A program made the translations under genes and the position numbers. Under the pieces are notes generated by a model. That model made no database searches. It saw nothing but the letters and a program-made list of their open reading frames with translations, and was not told the origin of the DNA. From Nocardia macrotermitis (GTDB taxonomy: Bacteria > Actinomycetota > Actinomycetes > Mycobacteriales > Mycobacteriaceae): DNA of 64,000 nt. The stretch's first letter is position 1. Each line of letters opens with the position of its first letter. The DNA lies in assembly GCF_009604405.1 (NCBI RefSeq), contig NZ_WEGK01000004.1, positions 555,598 to 619,597 on the forward strand. The letters are read 5' to 3'. Positions 19,841-28,382 of this stretch are shown here, one piece after another.

Positions 19841-20161
19841 TCACACCGAGGCGCACTCGGGACCGTCGCACCAGAGTTCGTCGGCGGAACCCGCGGCGAG
19901 GTGATCGGCGTACAGGGTGATCTTCCCGCGGATCACCGCCAGCGCATCCTGGAGATCCGAAATCTGTTGCCGCACTGCGGATTCGTTCTCACGCACCAGA
20001 TCGAAACGTTCGTGCACGGTGTCGGCGCCCTGCCGGGCGAGGTCGGCGTAGCGGCGGATCCGCGGCAGCGGCATGCCCGACGCGCGCAGTTTCGCGCAGA
20101 CCCGCAACCAGCCGACTTCCTGATCGTTGAACAGGCGTCGTCCCGCGGAGTTGCGACGCAC
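19841..20161 (-). pseudogene. 5'-truncated MerR-family regulator
   Basis: The frame encodes the second half of a MerR domain (RRNSAGRRLFNDQEVGWLRVC, KLRASGMPLPRIRRYADL) and the dimerisation coil. The first 20-25 residues that should hold the helix-turn-helix and the RYYE motif are missing. Reading upstream in frame gives FIDPV, which still fits a MerR GLIDPV stretch, then a TGA stop at about seven codons. The break lies within about 70 bases of the end of the neighbouring membrane protein gene, so rearrangement probably removed the 5' end. Confidence 0.65.
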
Positions 20162-20234
20162 CGGGTCGATGAACAGGCATCAACAACATCCGCCGAGCCC
20201 TCACCAACGGCACGAGCGGTGCGGCGATTACAAC

Positions 20235-20720
20235 TCATCCACGACACATGGTTCCGACCGCGAGCACTTGCGCCGTCCCGCTTTCGAAGGCCAACCGCTG
20301 CTGTCCGGAGAGGTGCACCCAACTCGGGAGAAGAGCAGTCGGATAGATCCGGCTGATATCGAGAGAACAGTTGGGTGGGGCCTTTCCGAGATATATTACG
20401 GCCTCGTTCATACCGGGCAGTTCATTCGGGGGATCAATCCTGGTAATGGAAAAACCCGGAGCCGTGACATCCATACGGCCGGACGGGCCGATGAAATACG
20501 CAGAAGCCGTCGGCGGGAAGTCACCGCTGCCGTTGCTAGGAATTTCCTTCTGCGCAACCTTGTCGAACCCTGAGATGGTGACCTGGTCCAGATGTCTGCT
20601 GGACTGCCCCTCTCGACGAATCCAGCACCACAGCAATACCGCGATCGCCGCGCCGAGTGCGGCTAGAAATATAACCAGAAATATCCATCGCCGGACCGAT
20701 GCAGTTGAGTTCAGTTGCAT
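20235..20720 (-). CDS. Membrane-anchored protein, paralogue 2 of a tandem pair
   Basis: Protein of 161 residues: a short basic N-terminus (MQLNSTASVRR), one membrane helix (IFLVIFLAALGAAIAVLLWCW), then an extracytoplasmic domain with ISGFDKVAQKE, GPSGRMDVTAPGF and two Cys (NCSLD and the terminal TMCRG). It is a diverged copy of the gene directly upstream (same length, same start MQLN). The pair follows a predicted cell-wall hydrolase in the same operon. Candidate immunity, inhibitor or accessory protein for it; the function is not known. Confidence 0.7.
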   Translation of the reverse strand: MQLNSTASVRRWIFLVIFLAALGAAIAVLLWCWIRREGQSSRHLDQVTISGFDKVAQKEIPSNGSGDFPPTASAYFIGPSGRMDVTAPGFSITRIDPPNELPGMNEAVIYLGKAPPNCSLDISRIYPTALLPSWVHLSGQQRLAFESGTAQVLAVGTMCRG

Positions 20721-20773
20721 GCGTGCACCCTGCTGCCGCACATTAGATCCTGAAATGCTGGGTTGCGTCTCGC

Positions 20774-21259
20774 TCACCCGCCACAGAACACTCCAATTTC
20801 GAGTACTTGTGACGAACCGCTTTCGAATGCAGACCGCTGTTTTCCGGATAGGTTGGCCCAATTCGGAATCTGTGCAGTTGGGTAGAGGTGGTTGACGAGG
20901 AGGACGCAGTCTTGCGGTGCCACTCCGCGATACAACACCGTCAACTTCATGCCTGGAAAGTCGTCCGGTGGGTCGACTCTGGTCACTGTGAACCCTGGAG
21001 CCGTAATATTCACACGGCCCGAAGGACCGAGGAAGTAAGCGGAAGCCGATGGTGGATAATCGCCGCTGCCGTTGTTGCCGAGTTCGTTCTGGGCGATCTT
21101 GTCGAAACCGGATACGATGACATTGTCCAGGTACTTGCTGGATTGTGACTCTCGATGTAGCCAGAACCACAGCAGCATCGAGACTATCGCCGCGAGTATC
21201 ACCACCGAGAATGCCAGCCATATCGAGCGCCGGACCGATGTGGTTCGGTTCAGTTGCAT
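20774..21259 (-). CDS. Membrane-anchored protein, paralogue 1 of a tandem pair
   Basis: Protein of 161 residues, with the same layout as its downstream copy: basic start MQLNRTTSVRR, one helix (IWLAFSVVILAAIVSMLLWFW), and an outside domain with VSGFDKIAQNE, GPSGRVNITAPGF, DCVLL and a terminal FCGG. The ATG at 21259 lies inside the last codons of the transglycosylase-like gene (10-base overlap) with GCGGAG upstream, so expression is coupled to that gene. An in-frame GTG at 21280 is an alternative start. Confidence 0.7.
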   Translation of the reverse strand: MQLNRTTSVRRSIWLAFSVVILAAIVSMLLWFWLHRESQSSKYLDNVIVSGFDKIAQNELGNNGSGDYPPSASAYFLGPSGRVNITAPGFTVTRVDPPDDFPGMKLTVLYRGVAPQDCVLLVNHLYPTAQIPNWANLSGKQRSAFESGSSQVLEIGVFCGG

Positions 21260-22908
21260 ATGTATGCTCCGCTGCTGCACAGGAGATCCTGTGCATGGTT
21301 GAAATGCTGTGTGGCCCGTTCCATGTAACTGGTGGCCGCTGGCCCGATCGAGCCAGTCTGTACGTACCGGCTTGTTTCCTTGTCACCCGCATTGTAACTG
21401 GCAGCCAGGAACTGGTTTAACGTGTATTTAGATTTGATATCGTCATGGACCTGGGGACCAAATTGGTTCTCGATCAGTTTAAGTTTGTATGTGGTGGCCT
21501 TGATAGCGAGGTCATTGTTGCCGATGAGGTCGTGCCAGTCGTCGTTCTTGAATTGGTCAGGGAAGGCCGCCTTCACGTCGTTGAAGGTGTTCTCTTTCAT
21601 GTTTGTCAGGCCCAGCGAGTTGCCTTCCTTGTTGCCGCCGATCCCGAGGTAGCCGCCTGCTACACGGGCAGGGTCGGTGAGGTATCGGCCGATGTCGTAT
21701 TCGTCGCTGAGTCCGCTCCCGCCTTGCAGGGTGCGGGTTGCGCCCTCATTCGCGACGATCGCCAGGACCAGGCGGGGGTCGATGCCGGCCTGGTTTCCGT
21801 AGGTGACGGCAGCTTCGGTCCAGGGCCGCAAGGTTGGGTCGATCTTGCTCACGTCAACCGCAGACAGCGTGGTGGGGGCCGCTTCCCAAGTCTCAATGGT
21901 GGCCATGGCGCCGTCCAGGCGAGTATTGTCCTGCTGGTTTCCCGATTCCGGGACGAGCGGAATCTCGGCGATGGACCGCATCCGGCCGATGATATCGCCA
22001 CTCTCGGCACCGCCGAATACCGGCGTACGCAGCAGCCCGGACAGTGGATGCCGGGTGAATACGTTCTCCAGAGCGGTTGCGGCGGTGTCGATGTTGTCGG
22101 TGATCTTGCCGGTGAGGGTGATCCGGACTTCGGTGGCGGTGGTAGTCACGGTCACGGTTTCGTGCAGGAATGCATCGGGTGCCTCTGCGGCGAGTGCGGC
22201 ACGGAAATTCACCAATTCGTCGTGGTAGGCGCGGACGCCTTTGGCGAGCCCACCCGCGGCGTTCCAGATCGCGGCCTGGCCGTTCTCCAGCGTGATGAGG
22301 ATTTCCTGGATGTCCATCACCTCGGGCGCGTTGATCGCGCCGAAGGAGTCGCTGATCTGCCGTAGGGCCGGGCTGGTCTCGAATGGGTCGCTGATGGCGA
22401 AGGCATTCCAGGCGGTGGCAGCGGCCTCCAGTCGGTGGATATCGCCGCCGGGAATCCGCAGGCCGCCCAGTGAGGTGCCCACCATGAACAGGGGTGTCGC
22501 CATCAGCGGATCGATGAAGAGCCCGAGTCCACTGCCATTGCCTGGTTCGGGTACATGCGGCAGGTTCAATTCCGACGCGGTGTTCAAGGTCGGCTTGGCA
22601 GGAGCGGCGGACTTGTTCTTACCGATAAGCGCGTTGTGTTCGGCTGTGTCCCAATTCCATCCGCAGATGTTCAGAATGTCGGACAAACGCCGCAGAGCCG
22701 ACCAGTACGCGCGTACGGTGTCGATCACGTCGTCTGCGAGCCTCTGGTAGGCACTGTTCCATGCGGTCGCTGGGTCCGCACCACCCATGCCCGCCGTACC
22801 TCGCACACCTGTCCCGAGCGCTGTCGCGGCCTGGCCCACTTCCTCAGCCAGTGAATTCAGTCGGCGAGCGGCGGAGTAATAGACCTGAACGTCGATATCG
22901 AGTCTCAC
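21250..22908 (-). CDS. WXG-type secreted protein with lytic-transglycosylase-like C-terminus
   Basis: Protein of 552 residues. The N-terminal 100 residues form a helical WXG100/ESX-like region (VQVYYSAARRLNSLAEEV and AYWSALRRLSDIL). A long linker follows. The C-terminal 180 residues look like a soluble lytic transglycosylase: IDPRLVLAIVANEGATR with candidate catalytic Glu388, SLGLTNMKENTF, and FLAASYNAGDKETSRYVQ. No classical signal peptide, in keeping with type VII export. It lies downstream of two WXG100 genes, 256 bases away. The domain match is by eye and the Glu call needs a profile check. Confidence 0.75.
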   Translation of the reverse strand: MRLDIDVQVYYSAARRLNSLAEEVGQAATALGTGVRGTAGMGGADPATAWNSAYQRLADDVIDTVRAYWSALRRLSDILNICGWNWDTAEHNALIGKNKSAAPAKPTLNTASELNLPHVPEPGNGSGLGLFIDPLMATPLFMVGTSLGGLRIPGGDIHRLEAAATAWNAFAISDPFETSPALRQISDSFGAINAPEVMDIQEILITLENGQAAIWNAAGGLAKGVRAYHDELVNFRAALAAEAPDAFLHETVTVTTTATEVRITLTGKITDNIDTAATALENVFTRHPLSGLLRTPVFGGAESGDIIGRMRSIAEIPLVPESGNQQDNTRLDGAMATIETWEAAPTTLSAVDVSKIDPTLRPWTEAAVTYGNQAGIDPRLVLAIVANEGATRTLQGGSGLSDEYDIGRYLTDPARVAGGYLGIGGNKEGNSLGLTNMKENTFNDVKAAFPDQFKNDDWHDLIGNNDLAIKATTYKLKLIENQFGPQVHDDIKSKYTLNQFLAASYNAGDKETSRYVQTGSIGPAATSYMERATQHFNHAQDLLCSSGAYICN

Positions 22909-23164
22909 CGGTCACCCCCACATCAACCCCACTCTGCGACCGGGGCCGACAGATCGCTTGTTATTGACAGTCAGTCGCGCGTTGGAAATCCGCAGCGGCA
23001 CACCATCATCGGTCAGTGTAGCTGAGCCAGGGTGGCGAGCTGCCGCCATCGGTCACGGCACCCGCTCTCGTCGTGGCGCACGCCAGCAGGTTATGAGGTG
23101 TGGGATTCGGCGACATGCCGGTCCAGAGCGTCGGGGATCGGGGTCTGGGGGTTCACGGTGACCA

Positions 23165-23464
23165 CTACCGGCGACCGAACATGCGGGTGTTCGCTGTCGC
23201 GGCACCGGTATATCGGGTGTGGGCGTTTCGAGCGGCGGTGCTCATCTCGGTGATTCCTGCGACGAATTCGGCTGCCGCAGCGGACCATTCGCGGTGCGCG
23301 GTTTCGTGGGCCGAGGCGGCGGTGCCGGACCAGGAGCCGGCGTGCACGGCCGCGGATTTACTGTCGAGAGTGTCGAGGTGTTCATTGATGAACTGGGCCA
23401 GGCTCGACAGGCGGGTGACCAGGTCGTCGAGTTGGTTCAGATCGACGCTGTATTCCCCGGTCAC
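23165..23464 (-). CDS. WXG100-family protein (ESX-type cargo)
   Basis: Protein of 99 residues with the central WSG turn (HAGSWSGTAASAHETA) between two helices, typical of EsxA/EsxB-type proteins exported as dimers by type VII secretion. The ATG overlaps the stop of the other WXG100 gene in an ATGA, as expected for a heterodimer pair. No core ESX ATPase or channel gene is present in this window. Confidence 0.88.
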   Translation of the reverse strand: MTGEYSVDLNQLDDLVTRLSSLAQFINEHLDTLDSKSAAVHAGSWSGTAASAHETAHREWSAAAAEFVAGITEMSTAARNAHTRYTGAATANTRMFGRR

Positions 23465-23784
23465 GGCAGGTCCAGACTGGAGACTTCGCCTGCGAACTGA
23501 TTATCCTGTGCGACATAGGATTTCGCGGTGACACCGAGCGTCGAAGCCATCATGGTCAACGCATCGATGATCTTGCCGCCACCATCTTGCGTTTCGGCCC
23601 AGCCCTCCGCGAAACTGGTCGCCGCCGCACCGGACCAATCCTTCCCGGTCACCGCCTGCACCTCGCGCCCCGCGTCGATAAGCGCCGAGCGCAAAGTTTC
23701 GGCGAGGTCGTAGGCGTATTTTCCCAGTGCCGCAACATCATCCGGAATGACCGAAAATTCCGAATTTCCCCCATCTTCGCTCAT
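23461..23784 (-). CDS. WXG100-family protein (partner)
   Basis: Protein of 107 residues with the helix-turn-helix hairpin of WXG100 proteins and a WSG turn in TGKDWSGAAATSFAEGW. First gene of the unit; the partner at 23165 overlaps it by 4 bases. It probably forms a dimer with that protein that carries or accompanies the hydrolase encoded next. Confidence 0.88.
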   Translation of the reverse strand: MSEDGGNSEFSVIPDDVAALGKYAYDLAETLRSALIDAGREVQAVTGKDWSGAAATSFAEGWAETQDGGGKIIDALTMMASTLGVTAKSYVAQDNQFAGEVSSLDLP

Positions 23785-24005
23785 AGCCGGACGCTACCAC
23801 GACAATCCTGTCGCCACTACCCGCCGCTTCCGATCGACGGCAGACTCCTGCCGCCCCGTACCGATCATGCGCCGCGACAATCGATCTCGACAGCCCACAC
23901 AGGTGACCGGTCCACAGCTCGCCGAGATTAGAATGACTGCGACCTACTCGGCATCGCTCGAGTGATGGCCGGATGATGCAGGCAATCGGCAGGGATGCAG
24001 GGGGC

Positions 24006-24686
24006 ATGATGTCCGAGGATGTATCGATCGCTGTTCGGCCGAGCGGCGAGGACATGACCGTATTCGAGCAACTTCAGCGAACCGTGCCGATACGGGTCGA
24101 ACGAGACGAGCTGCTGACATTACAAGTGGCGCAACCACTTCCGGAGCTCTGCGTCAAGCACGGTAGGGATGCGGATCAGTGGCGGTCGATCGGCATCAAC
24201 TTTCGGCCGGGATTGCTTGGGCAGGAACAGGTTTCGGTGGCGTCCTTTGCGCGGGCGGCGTTGTGGGTCACCATTACGTTCGGGTACGCGATGGGGCGGG
24301 TTCTGAATGTGAGTGCCACGTTGGAGGGGCGGTGGCCGATCTGCCGGCGGTGTCGGTGGGCGGCTCTGGTCTTCCGATGGATCGGCCACATCTTTGCAGC
24401 AGTCGGCCCGCTGGCGCTGTTCGTCATGTTCGCGGGTCTCCAGTCAGGGGCGAGCGGAGAATTGTTCGAGAAGTTGCGCTTGGTGGTCGCTCCTGGGTGG
24501 TTCCCGTTCAGCCTCATGGTCGCTGGGGCCGCCTACCTGCGATCGGCAACGTATGTGAGATGCCGCCCGATCGAGGACGATGCACCCACCACGGTCGTGA
24601 TCCGCGCACACCCGGCATTCGCGGACGCAGTGGCGGACCTGTACACCGACACGTCAGGTGCGACCACGAGTTCGGAGGAGGCGTAA
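24006..24686 (+). CDS. Hypothetical membrane protein
   Basis: Protein of 226 residues, family not recognised. Residues 1-70 are soluble (LQRTVPIRVERDELLTLQV; PELCVKHGRDADQ). There are three hydrophobic helices: ASFARAALWVTITFGYAMG, IFAAVGPLALFVMFAGL and WFPFSLMVAGAAYL. A CRRCRW pair lies between the first two, and a soluble tail ends in DTSGATTSSEEA. The ATG at 24006 follows GCAGGGGG; 23973 and 24009 are alternatives. Divergent from the WXG100 operon. Confidence 0.6.
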   Translation: MMSEDVSIAVRPSGEDMTVFEQLQRTVPIRVERDELLTLQVAQPLPELCVKHGRDADQWRSIGINFRPGLLGQEQVSVASFARAALWVTITFGYAMGRVLNVSATLEGRWPICRRCRWAALVFRWIGHIFAAVGPLALFVMFAGLQSGASGELFEKLRLVVAPGWFPFSLMVAGAAYLRSATYVRCRPIEDDAPTTVVIRAHPAFADAVADLYTDTSGATTSSEEA

Positions 24687-24880
24687 CGAGTTCGGAGGGG
24701 GTGCGGCCGCGCCTGTCGGCACGACAGGCTTCCGCCAAGGCCGCAACGCCGATCCGTCAATGTCCCTTGATACTCGGAGTCAACCCCTGCCACTGCGCCC
24801 CGCGACATCGGTTGAGATGCGTGAGGGCCGCACTGACTCGCAATCGGGTCTCGATCCGACTGCACCCCAAGGTGATCCGA

Positions 24881-25084
24881 TCAGGCAGGATCCGCGAATG
24901 TTCCCGAGCGAAGGCGCGTGGTGAAGGCATCCCATTCGGATGGGGTGAAGGAGAGCGCGGGGCCGGTCGGGTTCTTCGAGTCGCGGACGCCAACAGCGTC
25001 GGAGGACAAGAAGGCGACCTCGACACAGTCGCCGCTCTGCGTGCTGTAGCTGCTCTTGAACCATTCGGCGCTCGGAGCGTTCAC
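24881..25084 (-). CDS. DUF397 protein
   Basis: Protein of 67 residues with the family pattern WFKSSYSTQSGDCVEVAF, VRDSKNPTGPALSF and SEWDAFTTRLRSG. DUF397 genes usually sit directly after a DUF5753 XRE regulator, as here (4-base ATGA overlap), and such pairs have been proposed to act like toxin-antitoxin or developmental switches in actinobacteria (BldB/WhiJ type). Confidence 0.92.
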   Translation of the reverse strand: MNAPSAEWFKSSYSTQSGDCVEVAFLSSDAVGVRDSKNPTGPALSFTPSEWDAFTTRLRSGTFADPA

Positions 25085-25965
25085 CGGGATACCTCCTGCA
25101 TGATCTCGGTCAGACGAGCCCGAGTCCTGGGCGCGTTCAGTACGACTCGCTCGATCTCAGACCACGATTTACGATACCGCGCCACCTGTTCGGACGTATC
25201 GAAGTAGAGAGCACTCCCGACTCCGGACTCGACATACACCACCGGCGGGTCGGGATTGAGGTTCCCGATGGCAGCGAACTCGAGGATGCTGAACGGACCG
25301 GTCTCGGTACCCCGATAGATCCCCACCTCGAACGGGACGAGCCGGATCCGTACGCTCGGCATTCTCGACGTGCCGATGATGTGCCGGAGCTGCCCTTCCG
25401 CCACGTCCGGTTCGGCGAGAAATCGTCGAATTACGTTCTCGTCCAAGATGATATCCAGCCTCGCCTCGGGCTTGGTCAGGGCGATCCGCCGCCCCATCCT
25501 GATCTCGATGTTGTGTTCCACTTCCTCCGAGCCGAGATACGGACTGGTGCGCAGCAGGGCGCGCGCGTACTCCGGAGTCTGGATCAGACCGGGCAGACGG
25601 GTGTTCTGATAGGTCGTGATGGTCGCGGCGGTTGTCTCGAGGGTGATGTAGGTCCCCAACTGGTTCGCAGACTCCGTGTCGGTCAGCGTGTGCCACCAAC
25701 CGTGTGCCGACTCCGCTTCCACAGCAAGCACTTTCAGCTCACGTCTGACCGCATCCTCAGCGCCGTAGATGTCACACAGCTTGTCGAGGTAGATCGCCTT
25801 GAGCTTGCACGGTTCGCCCTTGAGCATTCTGGACACCGTCGTGTGGTGGAGGTCGATCCGCTCGGCGATGTCCTTGATGTACAGACCGGACTCGGCATGC
25901 AGCTTCGACAGAATGTGCGCGACCTGGCGACGCGGAACGGATGGGACGTTCGGTACAGCGGGCAT
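25081..25965 (-). CDS. XRE-family regulator with DUF5753 domain
   Basis: Protein of 294 residues: an N-terminal helix-turn-helix (about residues 10-70; YIKDIAERIDLHHTTVSRML) followed by the DUF5753 ligand-binding-like domain (TITTYQNTRLPGLIQTPEYARALL; PFSILEF; VVYVESGVGSALYFDT). The downstream DUF397 gene is its usual partner. This is one of the WhiJ-type regulator pairs that are abundant in streptomycetes and Nocardia. Confidence 0.92.
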   Translation of the reverse strand: MPAVPNVPSVPRRQVAHILSKLHAESGLYIKDIAERIDLHHTTVSRMLKGEPCKLKAIYLDKLCDIYGAEDAVRRELKVLAVEAESAHGWWHTLTDTESANQLGTYITLETTAATITTYQNTRLPGLIQTPEYARALLRTSPYLGSEEVEHNIEIRMGRRIALTKPEARLDIILDENVIRRFLAEPDVAEGQLRHIIGTSRMPSVRIRLVPFEVGIYRGTETGPFSILEFAAIGNLNPDPPVVYVESGVGSALYFDTSEQVARYRKSWSEIERVVLNAPRTRARLTEIMQEVSR

Positions 25966-26378
25966 TGCGAGCGATCCTCCTCATCATGACCTGGGAATTC
26001 TTAGGCTTGAACCGAGCCGATTCGTTTTTTCGAAACGGACCGATTCTTGGATTTCGATTGCGCGATCAACTACGACGGTGTGACATGGAACCGCAGCCGC
26101 ACAGAGGCTTCGAACGCACCGCTTACCGGCCGGTTTCCGGACGTTCGACCAACATTTTCCGACTCAATTCCGGGGAACTCCATGATTACCACGCGATCAG
26201 AGGTCTCGACAAGAGTTTATCGAATACCAGTTCGACTGGAACGTTCCACAGGCCGATGGGCCGCAGCAGCCCGAAGGAGTGTGAAGCCCAGTTCACCTGC
26301 GGTGATACCGCATCCCAACTCGAGCGCGGAACGTCAGCACAAGCTCGCCGCGCAGCTCATGCCGCCGGAGGGGACAGC
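25966..26378. other. Intergenic region, about 410 bases
   Basis: No supported gene. It separates two divergent units and should hold the promoters of both the XRE gene and the DUF4254 gene. Composition is AT-richer around 26010-26230 than in the neighbouring genes. No strong palindrome was noticed. Confidence 0.4.
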
Positions 26379-26858
26379 ATGACCGCATCACAATTGCCAT
26401 CGAAAGTCCTACTCGTGCAGGCATGCACGGGCACTGCCACGCCGAATCATCCAATTCTCCTGGCGTGTCGAGAACTGACCAGATTGCACCAGTCCCGTTT
26501 GGATTGTTCCATTGCGAATATTCCAGTAATAGATAGCGTCCGGCGAAATACCGTGCGCGAAGTAGACCGCTGGGTGTCGGCGAGCGGCACACAAACCCCT
26601 ACTGCACCGTTTCTGCACACCGAAACCCTCGGCACGGTGATCGACCGGATCGCCGAATACTCGGTCGCAGCACAAGCCTCCTTGACTCAGGACGTGCGCG
26701 AACTCCACCGCCACTACCTCTGGCAACGCATGTCCGAACTCGCCGTCGCCTACGAGGACCTGGCCTCGGAAATCCAAGTCGGCCGCCGCCGAGTCCCCGA
26801 ACTCGCCGACCTCCGACTCAACCCCTGTCCCCCGATCATCCGACAGGCGACAACATGA
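26379..26858 (+). CDS. DUF4254 protein
   Basis: Protein of 159 residues. The segments HPILLACRELTRLHQSRL, VREVDRWV, LHTETLGTVIDRIAEYSV and RMSELAVAYEDLASEI are the conserved backbone of DUF4254, a helical family frequent in Nocardia. Function unknown. The ATG at 26379 has GGAGGGGAC just upstream. The stop overlaps the next start in ATGA, so the two products probably work together. Confidence 0.85.
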   Translation: MTASQLPSKVLLVQACTGTATPNHPILLACRELTRLHQSRLDCSIANIPVIDSVRRNTVREVDRWVSASGTQTPTAPFLHTETLGTVIDRIAEYSVAAQASLTQDVRELHRHYLWQRMSELAVAYEDLASEIQVGRRRVPELADLRLNPCPPIIRQATT

Positions 26859-27460
26859 ACGGAGACAACAAGACTCACCTCGTCCGAGACGAACTCCGGC
26901 GCATCGCAAGCTACGACCATGCCACCCTCGACGCCGTCGCCGCAGTCCTCGATGATCGCGAAATCAACGTCCTCGCAGGAAGATTGGGAATGCTCGCCGC
27001 CCACCTGGCATCTCGCGCGGGACTCGGCCGCGGCATGCCCCCACCCGGCACCTTCCCGGGTGCGGGCAGCGAACGCATAGACCTTGCGGCCCAATGGAAT
27101 GCGGTAACCGTCGCCGGATGGTTCGTCCGCAGGAAACTCACCGCCTGGTGGTGGTACGACCTCCTCTTCGACGGCGTTCTGGTCACCTACGAGTTGGTGA
27201 AAGCCTTCGTCACCGCCGTAGCCGAGGACGACCCGAGCCGGGTAACCCGCCTCACCCTCCGCCTCCGAGCCCTCTCCGCGGGCCGCCTCGTCATCGAAGT
27301 CCACGACTCCCCCGAAAACGCCCACCTCATCTCCGCCGCCGACAACCTCATCTCCACCCAGGTCCAACACGTGGCCCACCTGTACGGCCGCCACGAACAC
27401 CACGGCCGCACAGTCCTCTGGTGCGAACTCGCCCGCCCGGAACTGACCCGTTGGATCTGA
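26855..27460 (+). CDS. Degenerate HATPase-like protein
   Basis: Protein of 201 residues. The second half resembles an anti-sigma-factor-type HATPase fold: VTYELVKAFVTAV stands where ELVTNAVRHA is expected, followed by LRLRALSAGRLVIEVHDSPENAHL and a C-terminal GRTVLWCELARP. The Asn of the ATP-binding N box is missing, so nucleotide binding may be lost. Translationally coupled to the DUF4254 gene. Family call is moderate; no partner sigma factor is nearby. Confidence 0.55.
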   Translation: MNGDNKTHLVRDELRRIASYDHATLDAVAAVLDDREINVLAGRLGMLAAHLASRAGLGRGMPPPGTFPGAGSERIDLAAQWNAVTVAGWFVRRKLTAWWWYDLLFDGVLVTYELVKAFVTAVAEDDPSRVTRLTLRLRALSAGRLVIEVHDSPENAHLISAADNLISTQVQHVAHLYGRHEHHGRTVLWCELARPELTRWI

Positions 27461-27755
27461 CGCAACTATCGACAATCCTCTCGAGCACGAACCTTTTCGC
27501 CTGTGCATCTGTCCGGACCGGACAATCCCTCTGGACGCAGAGTCGGTCACGCCCGTCGACCCGAGCCTCCGATCGGCTGGGCAGTCGATCCACTTCTCTC
27601 CATATGGCGCGCCAGCTGCGCGGCGAGAACAGACATGTGATGCCGGCTCCCTGTATTGAAGCGCACGCCGAGAGCAGGTACGTTCGATTCGAGCCGTTGA
27701 GGGGTGGGAAGTCGATCCGGCCCTCTTCACCGTGATATCGGGCCGAGAGGACGAC
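27461..27755. other. Intergenic region, about 295 bases
   Basis: No gene or strong repeat seen. It ends in GAGAGG, the ribosome-binding site of the DUF3558 lipoprotein gene, and should include its promoter. Confidence 0.4.
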
Positions 27756-28340
27756 ATGACCGACTGGGGACGCGTAACCCGTTGTGCGGCAGTAGCTATC
27801 GGTGCAACCGCCCTGCTCGCAGGGTGCAACGACAGTGGTGGGACATCGGGTGCCAACTCGTCGGCAGCGGCCCCAACCTCGACCATTGCGGCAAGCGTGC
27901 CGACCGCGATAGATCCCTGTCAGTTGCCGCAGTCCGTGGTTACCGCCGAACATCTGGACCGTTCGGATGACCAAGCGACCGAGCAGGACGGCGATGGCGG
28001 GGCCAAATGGCGCGACTGCGGGTGGGGAGCCTACGAAGGCGACGGATACGGCCTGAATGTCAGCGTAACGAATGTCACGGTCCCCATGGTGGAGGCCAAC
28101 AAGAAGTTCACAGTCACCGAGCATTTGACCATCTCCGGCCGAGAAGCTGTGACTTACCATCGTGCTGATATAGCAGATTCTCACGGAGAATGTCTGATTC
28201 ATCTGGCGCTGAAGGATGGCGGACTCGAGCTCACAGTCACCAATCCGCCTGAGCGCAAAGCAACCGGGAATCTGGACTCTTGTGAGATCGCAAAGAAGCT
28301 GGGCAAAGAGATCGCTCAATCGATACCCGCAACCGCCTGA
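27756..28340 (+). CDS. DUF3558 lipoprotein
   Basis: Protein of 194 residues. Lipoprotein signal AVAIGATALLAGC with the lipidated Cys, then a Ser/Ala/Thr-rich tether and a domain with DPCQLPQSVV, KWRDCGWGAYEGDGYG, GECLIHLAL and LDSCEIAKKLG. The Cys spacing and CGW motif are typical of DUF3558, which is found beside ESX/EspG cargo genes in mycobacteria and nocardiae. The ATG at 27756 (MTDWGRV) has GAGAGG 6 bases upstream. First gene of the EspG cluster. Confidence 0.85.
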   Translation: MTDWGRVTRCAAVAIGATALLAGCNDSGGTSGANSSAAAPTSTIAASVPTAIDPCQLPQSVVTAEHLDRSDDQATEQDGDGGAKWRDCGWGAYEGDGYGLNVSVTNVTVPMVEANKKFTVTEHLTISGREAVTYHRADIADSHGECLIHLALKDGGLELTVTNPPERKATGNLDSCEIAKKLGKEIAQSIPATA

Positions 28341-28382
28341 GATTATTCGATCACGGATCACACCAAGGGGAGGACCCACACA

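Noticed and set aside
22909..23164. Possible extra gene between the WXG100 pair and the transglycosylase-like gene
   Set aside because: Frames on both strands are short, low quality and without a start signal.
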